Assembly: GCF_021134715.1 (NCBI RefSeq)
Contig: NC_060027.1
Location: 5,394,001-5,458,000, forward strand
From: Daphnia pulex
Taxonomy: Eukaryota > Arthropoda > Branchiopoda > Diplostraca > Daphniidae
Length of the DNA: 64,000 nucleotides
Direction: 5' to 3'
Shown here one piece after another: positions 39,401 through 51,642 of the stretch. Every line of letters begins with the position of its first letter. The stretch's first letter is position 1. The translations under genes and the position numbers were made by a program. The notes under the pieces are model-generated. The model saw only the letters and a program-made list of their open reading frames with translations, did no database searches and was not told the origin of the DNA.

Positions 39401-42400
39401 GATGAGATGGAGCTTTATCACGATGCCAAAGTTCGTAGTACACTCGCGGGTTTTACGGAAATGGGGCTATCTACTTTGGCTGCTTGTCAAAGTTGTCGTA
39501 GATATATATTACATAGCAAGAGTGGCAAAGATCCGAAAGGCAATTAAAAAGAGAGCTTCGTTAGTCTTGCGATGAATTTCCTTGCCGTCTTAGGTGACTA
39601 TTCCAATTTTAATTCTATCCTATTTATTCTAATGTCTTCTTATTTATTTCAAATCAAGAAAATAAAATAATTCTGTTTTTATTTTATTTTTTTTATTTTT
39701 TATTGATTAAGCAATATGTTGTAAGGTTCAATGGTCAATAAAATATGACGTAATCGATAATATCGATTATTACTATAGATAATTGTTTGAACGATACATT
39801 TGAATTATAGTTTCAAGTTTCTTTTCAAATTAAATTTGTTAGATAAGCATTACATATTGAGAAGGGGATTTCTTTGCTTTGTTGGTGACTGGCAACCGAA
39901 AGCTGTTTTGGTCGTTTGACCTTTTTAAAAAAAATCACTTGCAATGACGTTACAATAACATCCACCACAGAGTGCTTCTTTTATAGTCTAAAAAAATAAA
40001 AAAATACGGATTTAGTTATTTTTCGGAATTATTGTTAGCTACCCTTCACGACACACGCAAAACATTCAATAGAAACCGAGAAAAAGAAGCTTGTGTAAAG
40101 AAAGAAAATCAATACAGAAGCAACATCTGATTATGCTCTTGAGGGGAAATGGACGTACCAGTTGAGCCGCATGACACAAAATATTTAAAAACTATGGCCT
40201 TTACGTTCTATTTGCCTGCGCTAGCCTCTGCACTACATGCTGTAAAATTTTTTATTGATAATAACTTTAAATTCTCTTCTCCGGTAAGGGGTTTTCATAT
40301 ATACTTACCCTTTTGCCCTTAACCGCCTTTAGCTATGTGCATAACCGTAAATATTAATAAATATTCCTTTTCTTCTTAATACAATAAAATAGTAATAGTT
40401 TGCTATTAAACCAATACATCTTTTAAAAGCATGTTCTCTTTTGTATTTCATAGCCGGGCAGGCGCAAATAGCTGGCCCGTCCGAGGTGCACGTTCGGCAA
40501 GGTAACCATTTGTTTATTTCATTTTAAATGTACATGAAGAACTAAAAGAGTCTAAAGTTCCTTTTTTCTTTTTAATTATTTAAAATTGAAGGCAGTACAT
40601 TATCGCTGACTTGTTCGCTGCGGGGAACCATCATTGGGCAAGATTCTAACCTCTCTTGGTATCACGACGACCAACCGGTGTTACTCGAAACGGCTCGAAA
40701 CTCACTTTCTCTGGCGACTGAACGAAGTGAACATTTTATTTCGTCCCGATTTCTTTTGCCTCGCGCCTCAGCTGTCGATGGTGGAAATTACACTTGCCGT
40801 CCCTCCGAAGCTTTGCCTGTTTCTGTCCTCGTCCACGTCCTGAGCGGTAAGATTTTAATTTTTATCAACTGAGATCGTGAATAGCAAATATATTTAATGT
40901 TGTAATTAAATAGTAATTTGTAATATTCCTGACATGTTTACGTAATTTTGTAAATAAGAGAAAATTGGACCCCAATTAGAACTATGATGTTTTGCAATCC
41001 CAAAAGAAACGACATTTTTGAGAAAGACTGACATGTCCTTGACACGTCTTTGTAATATGCTATCTATCGATTAGTACGCCCACGCCGACATCAACTCAGA
41101 AGTGCAGCTACCTTGTACTTCCGTATTGAGTTCAAACGACATTTCCCAGTCAAGAGGCACACAGCAAAAAAAAATACTCCATTCAATCTCAAAATAGTTC
41201 TACTTTTGCTGGGGGGCAATTTTGAATTGTGTGTAGTTGCAAGCATTTTGGCTTTGACCGAGTCTTTGTTATTAAGATTTACAGTTTTTTTTTTTTTTTT
41301 TTACAAAAGACTGCGTGACATCGCAGCAAACGCATCCCAAATGTGAAAGTTGCCAATAGTTAGTCTGCAGGGAACTACTATAGTCAATCGAAGTGGGAAC
41401 GACAAAGAATTGGGCAAAGAAAAACACAAACATGGCACGGATCAATACAAAAAAGAAGCAATTTCGGTCTCCCATGTGTGTGCTACTTCATGCATGGTTC
41501 TACAGGCTAATTTAGGGTGTTGTTGAATGCTGAAAATGAATTCCCCAAGATTGCTTTAGTGCACTCGCTCCGGTGCATCCGCCGATGCGTCAGGCACGGT
41601 CCCATTTCTGGGAAAGGAAAACTACCCGTAATATATTATTCTTATTTTATGAAATGGAATTACGAATTCCAGAGTCAAACAAAAAAGTTCTTGTTTTGTG
41701 TTTTTTCTTCGGGTGTCGTTTATACCTGCGGATTTTTTAAGTTAATGATGTCCTATAGTTTAAAATATATGATTTCATAATAATATTAACCTTTTTCCTC
41801 TTTTTCTTTTTTTTTTGTTATGTCTATGTTTTAAAATAAAGGATCGGAGACGACCATTATTTTTGGTCACTGCTCTTTCTGGGACATAAAAATCCTGATA
41901 GCTACACCATTTTACGACCCGACACTCTTACTTTTCCTGAATTCCCCCCCCCTCCACCCTCCTTTGTGTGTTTTAGTCCGACCGGCCCAGTAATCGAGAG
42001 ATGTATAGCTCCCGAATTTAAATGTGTAGAAAATCGATCAGAACTGAGAAATTCATGTCTACGCTGTCTATGGAAAAAATATTTGCGTAATCTCATTTTT
42101 CGGCATTCAAGAACGAGAATATATATAGACATTCATAAAATGTAGAAGGCGAGGGGGCTATAAAGCACAATAAATAAAATGCAACTGAAATTTAATTATC
42201 TATCTCCCGGTATTTTGTTTTTGTCGTGCAAGCGTTTAACATTTCTGTCTTTTGAAACAAGAGCAAATGTATACTTACTATATAAGTATATATAAACTAA
42301 CATAGCGTAACGTATTTAGAAATTCTCACAACTTGCTGAACAACACTCTGAATCTGATTAAATAAAGAGTACCGTACCTAGACAATGTACAAAATGTTGA

Positions 42401-42594
42401 CGACGAGTTCTTTTTTCTCTTTCTTTTTTAAAATAACATTTACAGGAGAACATCCAGCGGCAATGCAACACGGCAACCGCAGCGGCGGAGGTGGTTCCTG
42501 CTTACCCAACACGGTGCAGGTCATGTCCATATTATGTCTAACTTATTGGACACTACACTGGCTCGGCAGCATCCAATTTCTCATGACAAGATGA
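36447..42594 (+). CDS. Two-immunoglobulin-domain cell-surface protein, dpr / zig-8 family
   Basis: Exons: 36447-36862, 38571-38721, 39003-39062, 40454-40501, 40592-40846, 42446-42594, with all phases consistent. The first coding exon lies upstream (candidates at 25998 and 35068). With either of the two, the protein is about 390-404 aa. The first part is a linker with a seven-Gln run. Ig domain 1 has Cys in VLKC, Trp in LSWIRQRDLHVLT and the typical RDAGFYECQVNTEPK. WIR-RDLH and YECQVNTEPK are hallmarks of Drosophila dpr and C. elegans zig-8 proteins, which bind DIP partners in neuronal recognition. Ig domain 2 has LTCS, LSWYHD and DGGNYTC. The C-terminus is hydrophobic and ends LMTR, so a GPI signal or membrane tail is likely. 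The exact ortholog among the many dpr paralogs cannot be told. Confidence 0.87.
36518..36537 (+). repeat. Coding (CAG)n run giving polyglutamine in the dpr-like protein
   Basis: Seven consecutive Gln codons, nearly all CAG, in the linker before Ig domain 1. The region is probably length-polymorphic. Confidence 0.85.
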
Positions 42595-45500
42595 TCAGCC
42601 CATTACACAGCACCTCACCTCTACCTTTAATTGATTCTGGATGTGTATAGAGCGTCCTAATATAAAAAGAATGGATCACAAAACAAAACCAGGCGTAACA
42701 TATTACATCTATAATCTTTTGTCTTAGTGTCGTTTTCTTTTTCTATGCTGTTATTTTAAAGGCAGATATTCAAATTTACTATGATTGATCGAATGTGAAA
42801 ATATTGCTGGAGTGAATGTTCTTGTGTTTTTCAAGAGTTTTTTTTGTTCTTAACTAAAAAAAAATTCCGACTCAAATGCGTAATACACAGAAGGGGTGTA
42901 TTTATCAAGTGCTGTTTGTGTTGATCGACTTACATGAGAGTATATAATAAGAGTTACACCTAAATGTGCTAAAATTTTGACCATAAAATCAGCATTACTT
43001 CCATTCGTAGGAAATTTCAGGTAACTTATTGTTCCGTAGGATTCTTTTAATTTTTTTTTCTCTTTAGTTTCGATTTATATATTTGAGAAAAATCCAACAA
43101 ATGAAGTTTAGGTCCTTTCCCCTCTCGCATGATTCATATTTATTGTCAGCCTTAGCTTTCTCTATCGTCAAACGTATAAAGTTGGTGGTGATGATGGTGA
43201 TGATACTACGTGACGGGCAAAGTAAAATTTATTTGACAGCCGATCGTCGAGTCTTTAAATAAAACTCGGATAAACCGGGATAAACTAAAAATCGAGAATT
43301 GTATTGATCAAAATGTGTGGGTTGCTGGAGTCTTCTTCAGTTTGAATTATAATTTTAATTTGCCATTGCCCGCCTACTGGTATTTTTCGACGGGGACAAA
43401 ATTTGCTAGTGCACAAATTGTGAGCGTCTGTCCTATTCAACTCAACCAAAAGCCGTAAGTGAGATTCATTAATTGCCCTGACAGCAGCAGCAAACCACAA
43501 CAAGCTCCGTCAAATGACTGCCCCCAAATTCCCTAGGTAACTGCAAAAGTTATTCCTTTGGTTACGAGTGATTGTTAATTGGTGTGGAGCAAACAGAAAA
43601 TGACGCATAAATTCTCCAAATACATAATGTTCAGGTTTCTTTACGATATTAATAGTTTTTTTTTTTTTTTTAAATTAATGACGAGACGCTCGTTTTACTA
43701 TTCTAAATGAGTGATGCACCCACACATCTAAAAAATACTGATGACATATATACGTCTTATTACTGCTATAAATACCAGATTTAAAGTTTCCGAGTATTTT
43801 CAGGTTTTATTATCAAATTTGTATTTGCGATCTATTAGTCGTCAACTTCTATTGATCGTGCTGTTTCTGTTTCTCTCATTCGTTTGATCGTTCACTCATT
43901 CAAATATTTAAGTTACATCATGTAACTATCTGAATTCACCTTCTGACTAAAGATTGATTAACTATGCGATCGTCATTAATATATATCTGGCAATTCGTTG
44001 AGGATCTATTCATCTATAATAATTAGATTGACAAAATGAGTTGAAGTATTTGTTTTGTATGATATTTTTTTGTTTATTTTCTAAACATGCGTGCCCGATC
44101 GATTTCAGGCTTGGTTCCATTTTTTCACGTGCATCATAATGTTATGTAACTACTAGCTTACGTCTCCAACATAATGTATAAGTTACATATGCACATAACT
44201 GTATACATTTATTTTTCAAAGGGGACGCATTCGCTTCATTTTGTCTTTTATCTCTTTTGTTTTTATTAATTATTTCATTCCCGGTGTGATGTTTCACAGG
44301 AAAAGATTCAGTCATACGCCAACCTTTCTGCATATTGCAAACCTTTCTTTCAAACAGCCTTTTGCGGTTTTCCCTTAAGAAGCACAACAACTTAAGTGGC
44401 GAGCCGTCGCTAAATTCACCAGCAGTAATAAGACAAACTCTGATAAACGGACTTCCCTTATCGCTGGATTCTTTGAAAGAAACCAAAGTTGAATAGGCCT
44501 ACATTTTATTTAAGTGAAATTTAAACCCAAACTTCCGAGTCTCGTACACTCTGGCTAAGAAGTTGTCAACCCTTCAGCGAAAAGTAAGCTCTTAGCAAAA
44601 TTTATTATTTCGATAGTCTCCGTTTGGGGCGTTGGGGCCGTTGGCTTACAAAATTGAGCTGCTGCTACACGGCCTCCCCCGGTACCCCGGTATATATATA
44701 TATACGTATATACTTGTCAGGAAATGAACGCTACGCGGATCCCCAAAAAAGGAAAATGTAAGCTTTTTTGGGTCGATGGATCGATATATGTCTATTTGAC
44801 TTTGATCTGCGCCCTTCAAGCGCTCGCCATCGACGTCTTTGTCGTCACGTTGCCAGCGTCACCGTTTTCAGTCTGTCGATGGCCTTCTGCGTTGTCAACG
44901 CGTGAATTCCAAAGACTCTCTCCAAAACATGAGAAAACGTTATGGCGACTAGAAGGACGAATCACGCTTGTTTGTGATTCCGACACCGATCGAGTGAAAT
45001 ACAAAATGGAAGGGCGTCAAATTCGCATATACTCGCTGACGATAAGTTAGAGAAACCCAATACTTAATGCAGTTGACTGAAAAATGCAAACAACTGAAAT
45101 GATACATTTGTACACGCGTGTGAACCCTCAACACATCAGGTTGAGGTATATATGTACCTCTCGTATACACGTATCATCTCGTTTAGATATACATGTGTGT
45201 GGTTGGCAAATAATATTAAGTAAGCAAGAGTTTTTTTTTTAAGTTTTAAATTTCTGACATCTGACAGTAACTTTTTGATGAAATTCTTTTTCGCAACAGT
45301 CAAATGTCAAGTGAATTGTTTGGAATTTAATAGACCGCTGTTTTTTTTTTGTTTCTGTACGTTACCGATTCATAAAAAATGCATGAATTTTTCGTCGAAA
45401 AATAAGTTTGTTTTTGCAATTCGTGAAAAATTCTGTTCCAAGAGATACAACACATTTTTGTTACAAGGCAGGCATAAACAAAAATTTGTCATTTTTATTC

Positions 45501-46962
45501 ACTTTCCATAATAGGCATGAAAAATGTATCACAGATTATGTGGCACTCAATAATAACGTGGGTATAAAAATACATTGTCGGAAGATAGCAGATTGCACTT
45601 TTTTACATTCCTGAGAGATCGGCAAAACGTGAGTGTACCCAACCGAAACCCAGGAAAGATGTCAGGTCCCGTAATGAAAGGCATCCTTACTTTATTGTTT
45701 GCTTTATCACACAATTGGGGAACTTTGAGAACAAAACTTTGGTCTACAGTCGAAAATAACTATGCATAACATATCACCCTTTAGTTTGGATTAAAAAACT
45801 TTAAACGAAGCGTGACTTGGGAGATCAAATGTTTGGAGATTTCGAGATAGATGAAGTTTACGAATACCGTAGAAGCAATACGTGGAGATTCGCGGGCTCG
45901 TTCTTACTACTTCGTTTCCTTATCTTAAGGAGCAACACATAATATTTAAAGAAGATTAAAAAACTATTGTACGAATCGTTCCATATTGGCAGTTAGCGCG
46001 ATTCATCAACACATTATTTATTGAATAACGGGGAAAATAACAACGCGCTTTCACTTGTATCTTAGAATCAAAATTGGCCAATCAAAAACAAGAACGAAAA
46101 AAAAATTAAAAAATCGGAACTCAATAACGTATTGCACTTGAATTTGACGCGAAACGAAAAATCACTATGCAATACCATTATGTGTTAAAATCATCTGTTC
46201 CGCTACGGTGTTTGAATAAAAGTAATTTACATGAAAAAAAAAAAAAAAAAAACAAGTAAAAAATTACCAGAAACGTAGCCGGCGGTCTTTCAGGAATAGA
46301 CGATTGATTCGAATACGTTGCGCTCTGTTTGCTTTGGCAGTGCAATTTTCACGTAGTACTAAATTTTTGTTGTGAAAATAATAATAATCAAAATAAAATC
46401 GTTCATTCCCCAAGGTGGTGCAGACCAACCGTTGGGTAAACGAGAAGTAAATTGCCGAGCAGCTCTGATCAATGATCCAAGTACTCAAAGTGTTTGTCAA
46501 CCAGCCGGTGTAATTTGACCATACTTCCCTTCCGGAGGGATTTACTCTCTCTCTCTCTCTACTCTGGCAGCCTAAAGAACCGTTTTACAACCTCATAGTA
46601 TCTGGTTGTCATCTCATTTTGTTTTGTTTAAGGTAAATCAATCTAGTTTACGTGACTATTTAAAGATAGGATTAGTTCTGTCACATACACAACACACACA
46701 GGAGGCAAGCGAATGAGGATATATGCCGCCATGTGGCCAAACAATAAGAATTCTTCTCATGATGCCAGAAGCCAATTCACTTGTTTAAGATAAATGACAC
46801 AAAACAATGCGAGGGAAAAAAAGGAAGAAAAATTAACAATCTAGTCAGGAAGAGATCCGAAATTCACCGACGACCGGTCCTGATGATGTGCTTGTTTATA
46901 AAATTGAAGAGTCATGATAACCAGTAGCGTTATTAGACACACATTTTCGATGTCAACAGCCG
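42595..46962. other. Gene-poor region between the dpr-like and RPRD2-like genes
   Basis: 4.4 kb of AT-rich DNA, with a poly-T run near 43660, a long A run near 46232-46252 and a CT dinucleotide run near 46543-46560. One open frame, 44724-45050 (+), has a membrane-like segment but no recognised domain. The first few hundred bases are probably the 3' UTR of the dpr-like gene, and the last part is probably the RPRD2-like 3' UTR. Confidence 0.6.
44724..45050 (+). CDS. Orphan open reading frame with one hydrophobic segment (uncertain)
   Basis: 108 aa from the ATG at 44724. Residues 20-42 are hydrophobic (YVYLTLICALQALAIDVFVV), and the rest is basic and unrecognised. A TATA-rich run ends about 20 bases before the ATG. 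A GTAAGC donor-like site just after codon 12 means that even the frame may be broken by splicing. It could be a small secreted or membrane protein, or a chance frame. Confidence 0.15.
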   Translation: MNATRIPKKGKCKLFWVDGSIYVYLTLICALQALAIDVFVVTLPASPFSVCRWPSALSTREFQRLSPKHEKTLWRLEGRITLVCDSDTDRVKYKMEGRQIRIYSLTIS

Positions 46963-49553
46963 CTACCACCGTGATCCACGCGGATATGGTGGGCGGGAAA
47001 AACGTGCAGGGCTGAACCCACGAATCGAAGGGCTTAAAGTTGACGTTGCTGAGCTGTTGATGCTTCGGGCTCGTGGCGATTGTTGATCAAACGGGTGACG
47101 AGTTGCGCTACTATCCAATCCTGCAGTTGTATATGGGGGTCGATCCGGGTACAACACAGTCGCCATTAGGCTAGGTACTTTTGAAGGAGGATCTGGTATA
47201 ACAGGTGGGGCCTCGCTACGGGATTGCTCACTGCCAACAAAAGTAGTTTTTGATGTCGGCGTTACCCGGGAGTGGTGATTCGAATAAGGATGGTGAGAGT
47301 CGATGAGGCTCTTTATCTTTGTCCCTCCAGCTGGCGTTCCTCCCGACACTTGACCGTCTCGCGACAAAAAGTTGCCTTGGTCATGATCGAAAGAATCCAA
47401 AAGATTTAAAACTTGCTCATTCAAATCGGCCGGTTTACGCTCCCTTGCTTCTTGTGCCTTTAGAACGTCTTTGAGCCAGCTTGAAATCTCCTCTTCCCCG
47501 ATAGAAGGTTCGATACTACTATGGGGATCAGAAGTCGGTGGCGAATACTTATCCGGGCCACTTGTTAGCGAAATAAGATTGCGATGATCGATCGGCCGCT
47601 GGCCACTTCTAAATTAAATAACAACAATAATAAAAAAGATGTTAAAGGAAGGTAATTAGGTAGGCAACAAATTTAAGCCATTTATAAATCATGATTAAGG
47701 GATGATTATAACCTGAGATCAACGTCTTGAGATGGAAAGTATGTTGACGTATGATGACTATTGATTTTGCTGGTTCCGTTGTTGCTAACTGATTCTTCCA
47801 TACCCCAAGAAGGTATTCGCGAAGGTAGAGGGTGGTGGACCGGACTGTTTTTCGACCAGGGTTTTGGACCGAGTAGAGAAATCGGTGGCGGTGGAGGCGG
47901 TTCTGGTCGTGGTAGATCCTGAAATACGGGAGGCGGCATTAAGGGGGGTGGAGGAGGCGGCGGTGGCGGCGGAACCAATAATGATGCAAGGTTGCCAAAA
48001 GGGCTGTTGACTGCTGGATAAAATGGATAGGTATCAACAGAAGGTGGCAAGACAGGCTTGCTTGGTAGGCAGGCTTGCACGTTGGGAGTATCCGATTTGA
48101 CCGGACTTGCCGACAAAAACGATCCCTAATTCAAAATATGGTCATTACAATTTTTTTTTTAAATTTCTTGTTGATAAGATATTGTTACTTACACCAAGAC
48201 CCTGAGGACCTGCTGCCAGGAAGGAAGTGATCCTAGAATCGAGATCCATGGCTTGCATAACTTCTTGTTGTTTACGTGAACTTTCACCAGTTCTTCTAGG
48301 TTGAACAAATGCATCAGGAAGCTCCAAGTCAGACACTGTCGATGATGTAGGCGACGGAGCATCGATATTTGCCATATGAGCCTGCTTTGTTTCACTTGTT
48401 TTGGGGAGACTTTGCATCATTTCCTCGAGCTTACGCTTAACACCCTTTATTCTACTTCCAAATTGCTTGTAAGCCTATAAAACATTAGTGCAAAGAAGAA
48501 ATATACATATTAAAAAACTTTCAATTGAAAACCACAGAGGAAATAAAAAAACAAAACAAGTTGAGATGTTACCGTGCAAACAACTTTGAACTCTCCTCGC
48601 TGTGCTTCGTAAAAAAGATCTGCTTGTTCCAGAAAACTTATGAGGGATGCTCTCTCCCGCGTTTCAACTTCTAGGGCTTTAACGTACTCCTCCATTCTTC
48701 CGACACTGGTATCGAACTCATTGAAAAAATCATCGGTTTTACGACGCTCTTTAACACAAGCTCGAAGTACGTCAACCTCAGTTATCTTGACCTAATAAGA
48801 ACTTTTCTTTTGCAAAACCATTTTTAAAACAGCATTGCAATAATTCTATAAACCTTAGATTCAGTCAATGTCCGCTGCTTCAGGTCAGTATCCTCTTCCA
48901 AAGTCCTACACTGGTGGATCTTGTCAATCAGATGGCTGGACTGAAAGAATAAAATACACAAATAATTAAATTGTGTTCATTCAAAAGTATTAAGATTATT
49001 ACTTCAAAATCAGAACTTTGCTTCACAGTAGGTTTTGTTTCAGTTTTCATAGGAGAATCCAATAACATTGATAGCTCATCCACAAAAGAGTTACTGTAGA
49101 CATCTCTTTCTTCCCAAATTTTGAAAATACGTAACACACGAGTTCGTACTTTCTCCTCTCTGAATGTAAACAAAATAAATAAAAAATTGCAAAAATAACA
49201 TAATGATCAATGAATTACTAATTGCACAATAACACATCTATTATTAATTTTCCAAAATACCTTGCATATGGAGTAGCTTCTTTCAGTGCAAATTCCCAAG
49301 CTGAAACAAGGTCTAACAAGTTCTTCTTTTTGCTGTGCTGGATGACATCATTGGCGAGGTAAAACAATGTAAGACATTGTTCAGGTTTACTCTTTTTTAT
49401 TGCTTTTAGCCAACATTTGATGATGTGGTTCAAATCTGATTTATGATTAAGACACCATGTAGAGAGGCCTTGAATGCTTTCTTGAGTATCCTTGAGATTG
49501 TTTAATTTTTTCTCGAAATGCGAATCGCTGAAGTGAGTTCCGTTTCTAGCCAT
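46963..49553 (-). CDS. RPRD2: RPRD2-like protein with RNA polymerase II CTD-interaction domain
   Basis: Minus-strand exons in transcript order: 49553-49261, 49159-49003, 48940-48854, 48791-48573, 48474-48193, 48125-47713, 47608-46963. Phases agree, giving 698 aa. Residues 1 to about 130 are a CID fold. Its features include FEKKLNNLKDTQESIQGLSTWCL, the conserved LTLFYLANDVIQHSKKK segment and KVRTRVLRIFKIWEERDVY. Known CID proteins of this family bind phosphorylated RNA polymerase II C-terminal repeats and recruit the RPAP2 phosphatase during transcription. A predicted helical, coiled-coil-like region follows (residues about 150-270). Then comes a long Pro/Ser-rich tail with ten consecutive prolines, unlike the short RPRD1 proteins, which is why I choose RPRD2. 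The start is the first Met, in a good context, with no open frame upstream. Confidence 0.88.
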
Positions 49554-49818
49554 TTTTCTACTTAGGAAACGCTCTGATTATTAAAAACATTTCACAAGGA
49601 AACTACGTCTATAGTGCAAATTTCCTTCTTCAAACAAAACAATGGATTTTTCTTCAAATTTGCTTCAGTTGTACTTTTACCACATCAAATTCACTTCACT
49701 AGTATTATTGTCATGCTATTGTCGTCCATTGAAACACAAAAACTGCAACGATGAATGAGGTAGAATGCAACGCTGCCAAATATAACTAACATAGGGCATA
49801 TGGGGAAAATATTTAAAA
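49554..49818. promoter_or_regulatory. Divergent promoter region shared by RPRD2-like and CDIN1
   Basis: Only 265 bases separate the two outward-facing start codons, so both 5' UTRs and promoters must lie here or overlap. No convincing TATA box is seen. The role is inferred from arrangement only. Confidence 0.55.
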
Positions 49819-51177
49819 ATGGCGCGAGTCATAAGCAAAACAACATACAGTTCTCTATTAGATTCTGTGTATAAATTACCATACAGAAATAGAGTTCAAA
49901 CCCTGCAAAAGCTTTTTCCGCAGTGAGTAGTTTATACAATTGAAGTAAGTCATTAACCGAAATGAATTGAAATTGAAATTGAAATGCAGGCTCTCAGTCG
50001 ATACGTTGAAGTGTGTTGTCGCACAAGAATGCCAGAGACGAATGAAGGGCTCACATGGAAGATTAACTACTTCAGAAGCAGTTGAAGTTTTGTACAAAAG
50101 GCAATTTAAAAAAATATATTTGTTGGTCTTTACACATTTGTCAAATAACTGATCCTGTAAATCTTTTTCATTAGATATACAAACTCAATATCAATGAGTG
50201 AAGAACCAGGGATACTCATAAGATTGTCAGATGAAAACGGGTTAACTCCAGCCCTGCTTGCACGATCCATTATAGAAAGGCACTATCAGAAAAGTGACAA
50301 GACAAGTAGGATTGTTTTTTTTACAATATGTTCTCCAGGAATAATATTTCCCTTCATCCAGAACCAGCAAAGCTGTTGGTCTCAACATTAATGAAGAATA
50401 CTGCATTGATTGATGATAGAGACCTGGCATTTGAGACATATCTTGTAACTTTTCATATATAATTTAAATCAACTCTTTTTGATATCTAATGAACACATTT
50501 ATTGATATGTGTAGTGCTTGCTTGAAGATGATGAATATGGGCCAATAGCAGAAGCTACCAAACAGTATATAATTTTTCATTATCTTAATAACAGTTGAGA
50601 TTAACCTCTCTAATTTTTAATCCTTTTTGCGTAGGTCTGTAGGATATGAATACGAAATCCGACTTCGAATGGAATTGGAAAAGTGTCGGGTTTCATTTCT
50701 TCATGAAGAACATCTAAGAGTGAAGGGATATGACAAAACACCTGACATTAAATTAGAAATCCCTGTAGGTATGTATCTCACAAACATTAAAGATTTGTAT
50801 GTAAATTATTATTGCCATCTACATCACATGTTTTTAAAATTCTGTATAGCTGTTGATGGGCAAGTGATAAACTGGATCGAAAGTAAAGCTCTTTTCGGAG
50901 ACGAAGAAGTTCATCGTGGATATTTAAAAGATCAACTCTATAGCTACTGGAACAGGTATGTTTTTGGGAACACATTATAGCTACTTATTCACACCAAAAT
51001 AACATTATAATTGAAGAATAATTTTACCTTGATTTATAAATGCGTAGATTTGGACCGGGCCTAGTTATCTATTGGTTTGGATATGTAGAAGATTTAGAGA
51101 AAATTCACCAGAACCGAATCATTCTTATAAGAGATGCTCTTCCTATGAACATGATTTTTATGGAACAAAATTCATAA
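49819..51177 (+). CDS. CDIN1: CDAN1-interacting nuclease 1 (C15orf41 homolog)
   Basis: Exons: 49819-49922, 49990-50100, 50175-50305, 50362-50444, 50515-50564, 50635-50768, 50850-50955, 51048-51177. Together they encode 282 aa, essentially the length of the human protein. Family landmarks are SEAVEVLYKRY near residue 70, then KGYDKTPD, WIESKALFGDE and YWNRFGPGLVIYWFGY. The predicted PD-(D/E)xK nuclease residues are Asp197 (TPD), Glu215 and Lys217 (ESK), all present. The human protein binds Codanin-1, and mutations in it cause congenital dyserythropoietic anaemia type I. It is linked to histone handling by ASF1. Nuclease action in this animal is inferred from the motif. Intron 2 (50101-50174) starts with GC rather than GT. 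Confidence 0.93.
50101..50174 (+). other. GC-AG intron of CDIN1 (intron 2)
   Basis: The exon ends TACAAAAG and the intron begins GCAATT. It ends CATTAG before ATATACAAAC. This junction rebuilds the conserved YKRY segment (human YYQRY) in frame. No GT near the exon end does so. Confidence 0.75.
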
Positions 51178-51642
51178 GTACTTATTAAAATCTTGATTTG
51201 AAGATGAGTTTTCTTAACAATGGTTTAGAAAAGCGCAAGTTAAAAAATACACTGGAAATATTTTAAATACCGATAAGTTTGTTTTTATCCTTAATCGTTC
51301 CTGATACGAAGGCATCAACAAAGCGAGTGACCGAAAGGTAATTTACAAAAATCAATAATAAATGGAAAACAGTTATGAAATCCTGCAATAAAATAGTGGG
51401 CCTTGCAGAAGTGCAACGACGAAATGAGAGTATTTGCGTAAGCGAATGACTTTTGTTTAAAGGACATTTAAGATAAAAATGAAGAAAGTACTTTTAGAAA
51501 TATTTCATTATAAACTATTCAATGCCCAAAACAGCGTGTTTACAAAGGACGCGTGTATTTTCCATTTCCAAAATTTCAATGGCAATCTAAAAGAAAACTA
51601 TAAGTGTAAATTTGGCCAGAATAGAGGAAGCTTTCAACGAAT

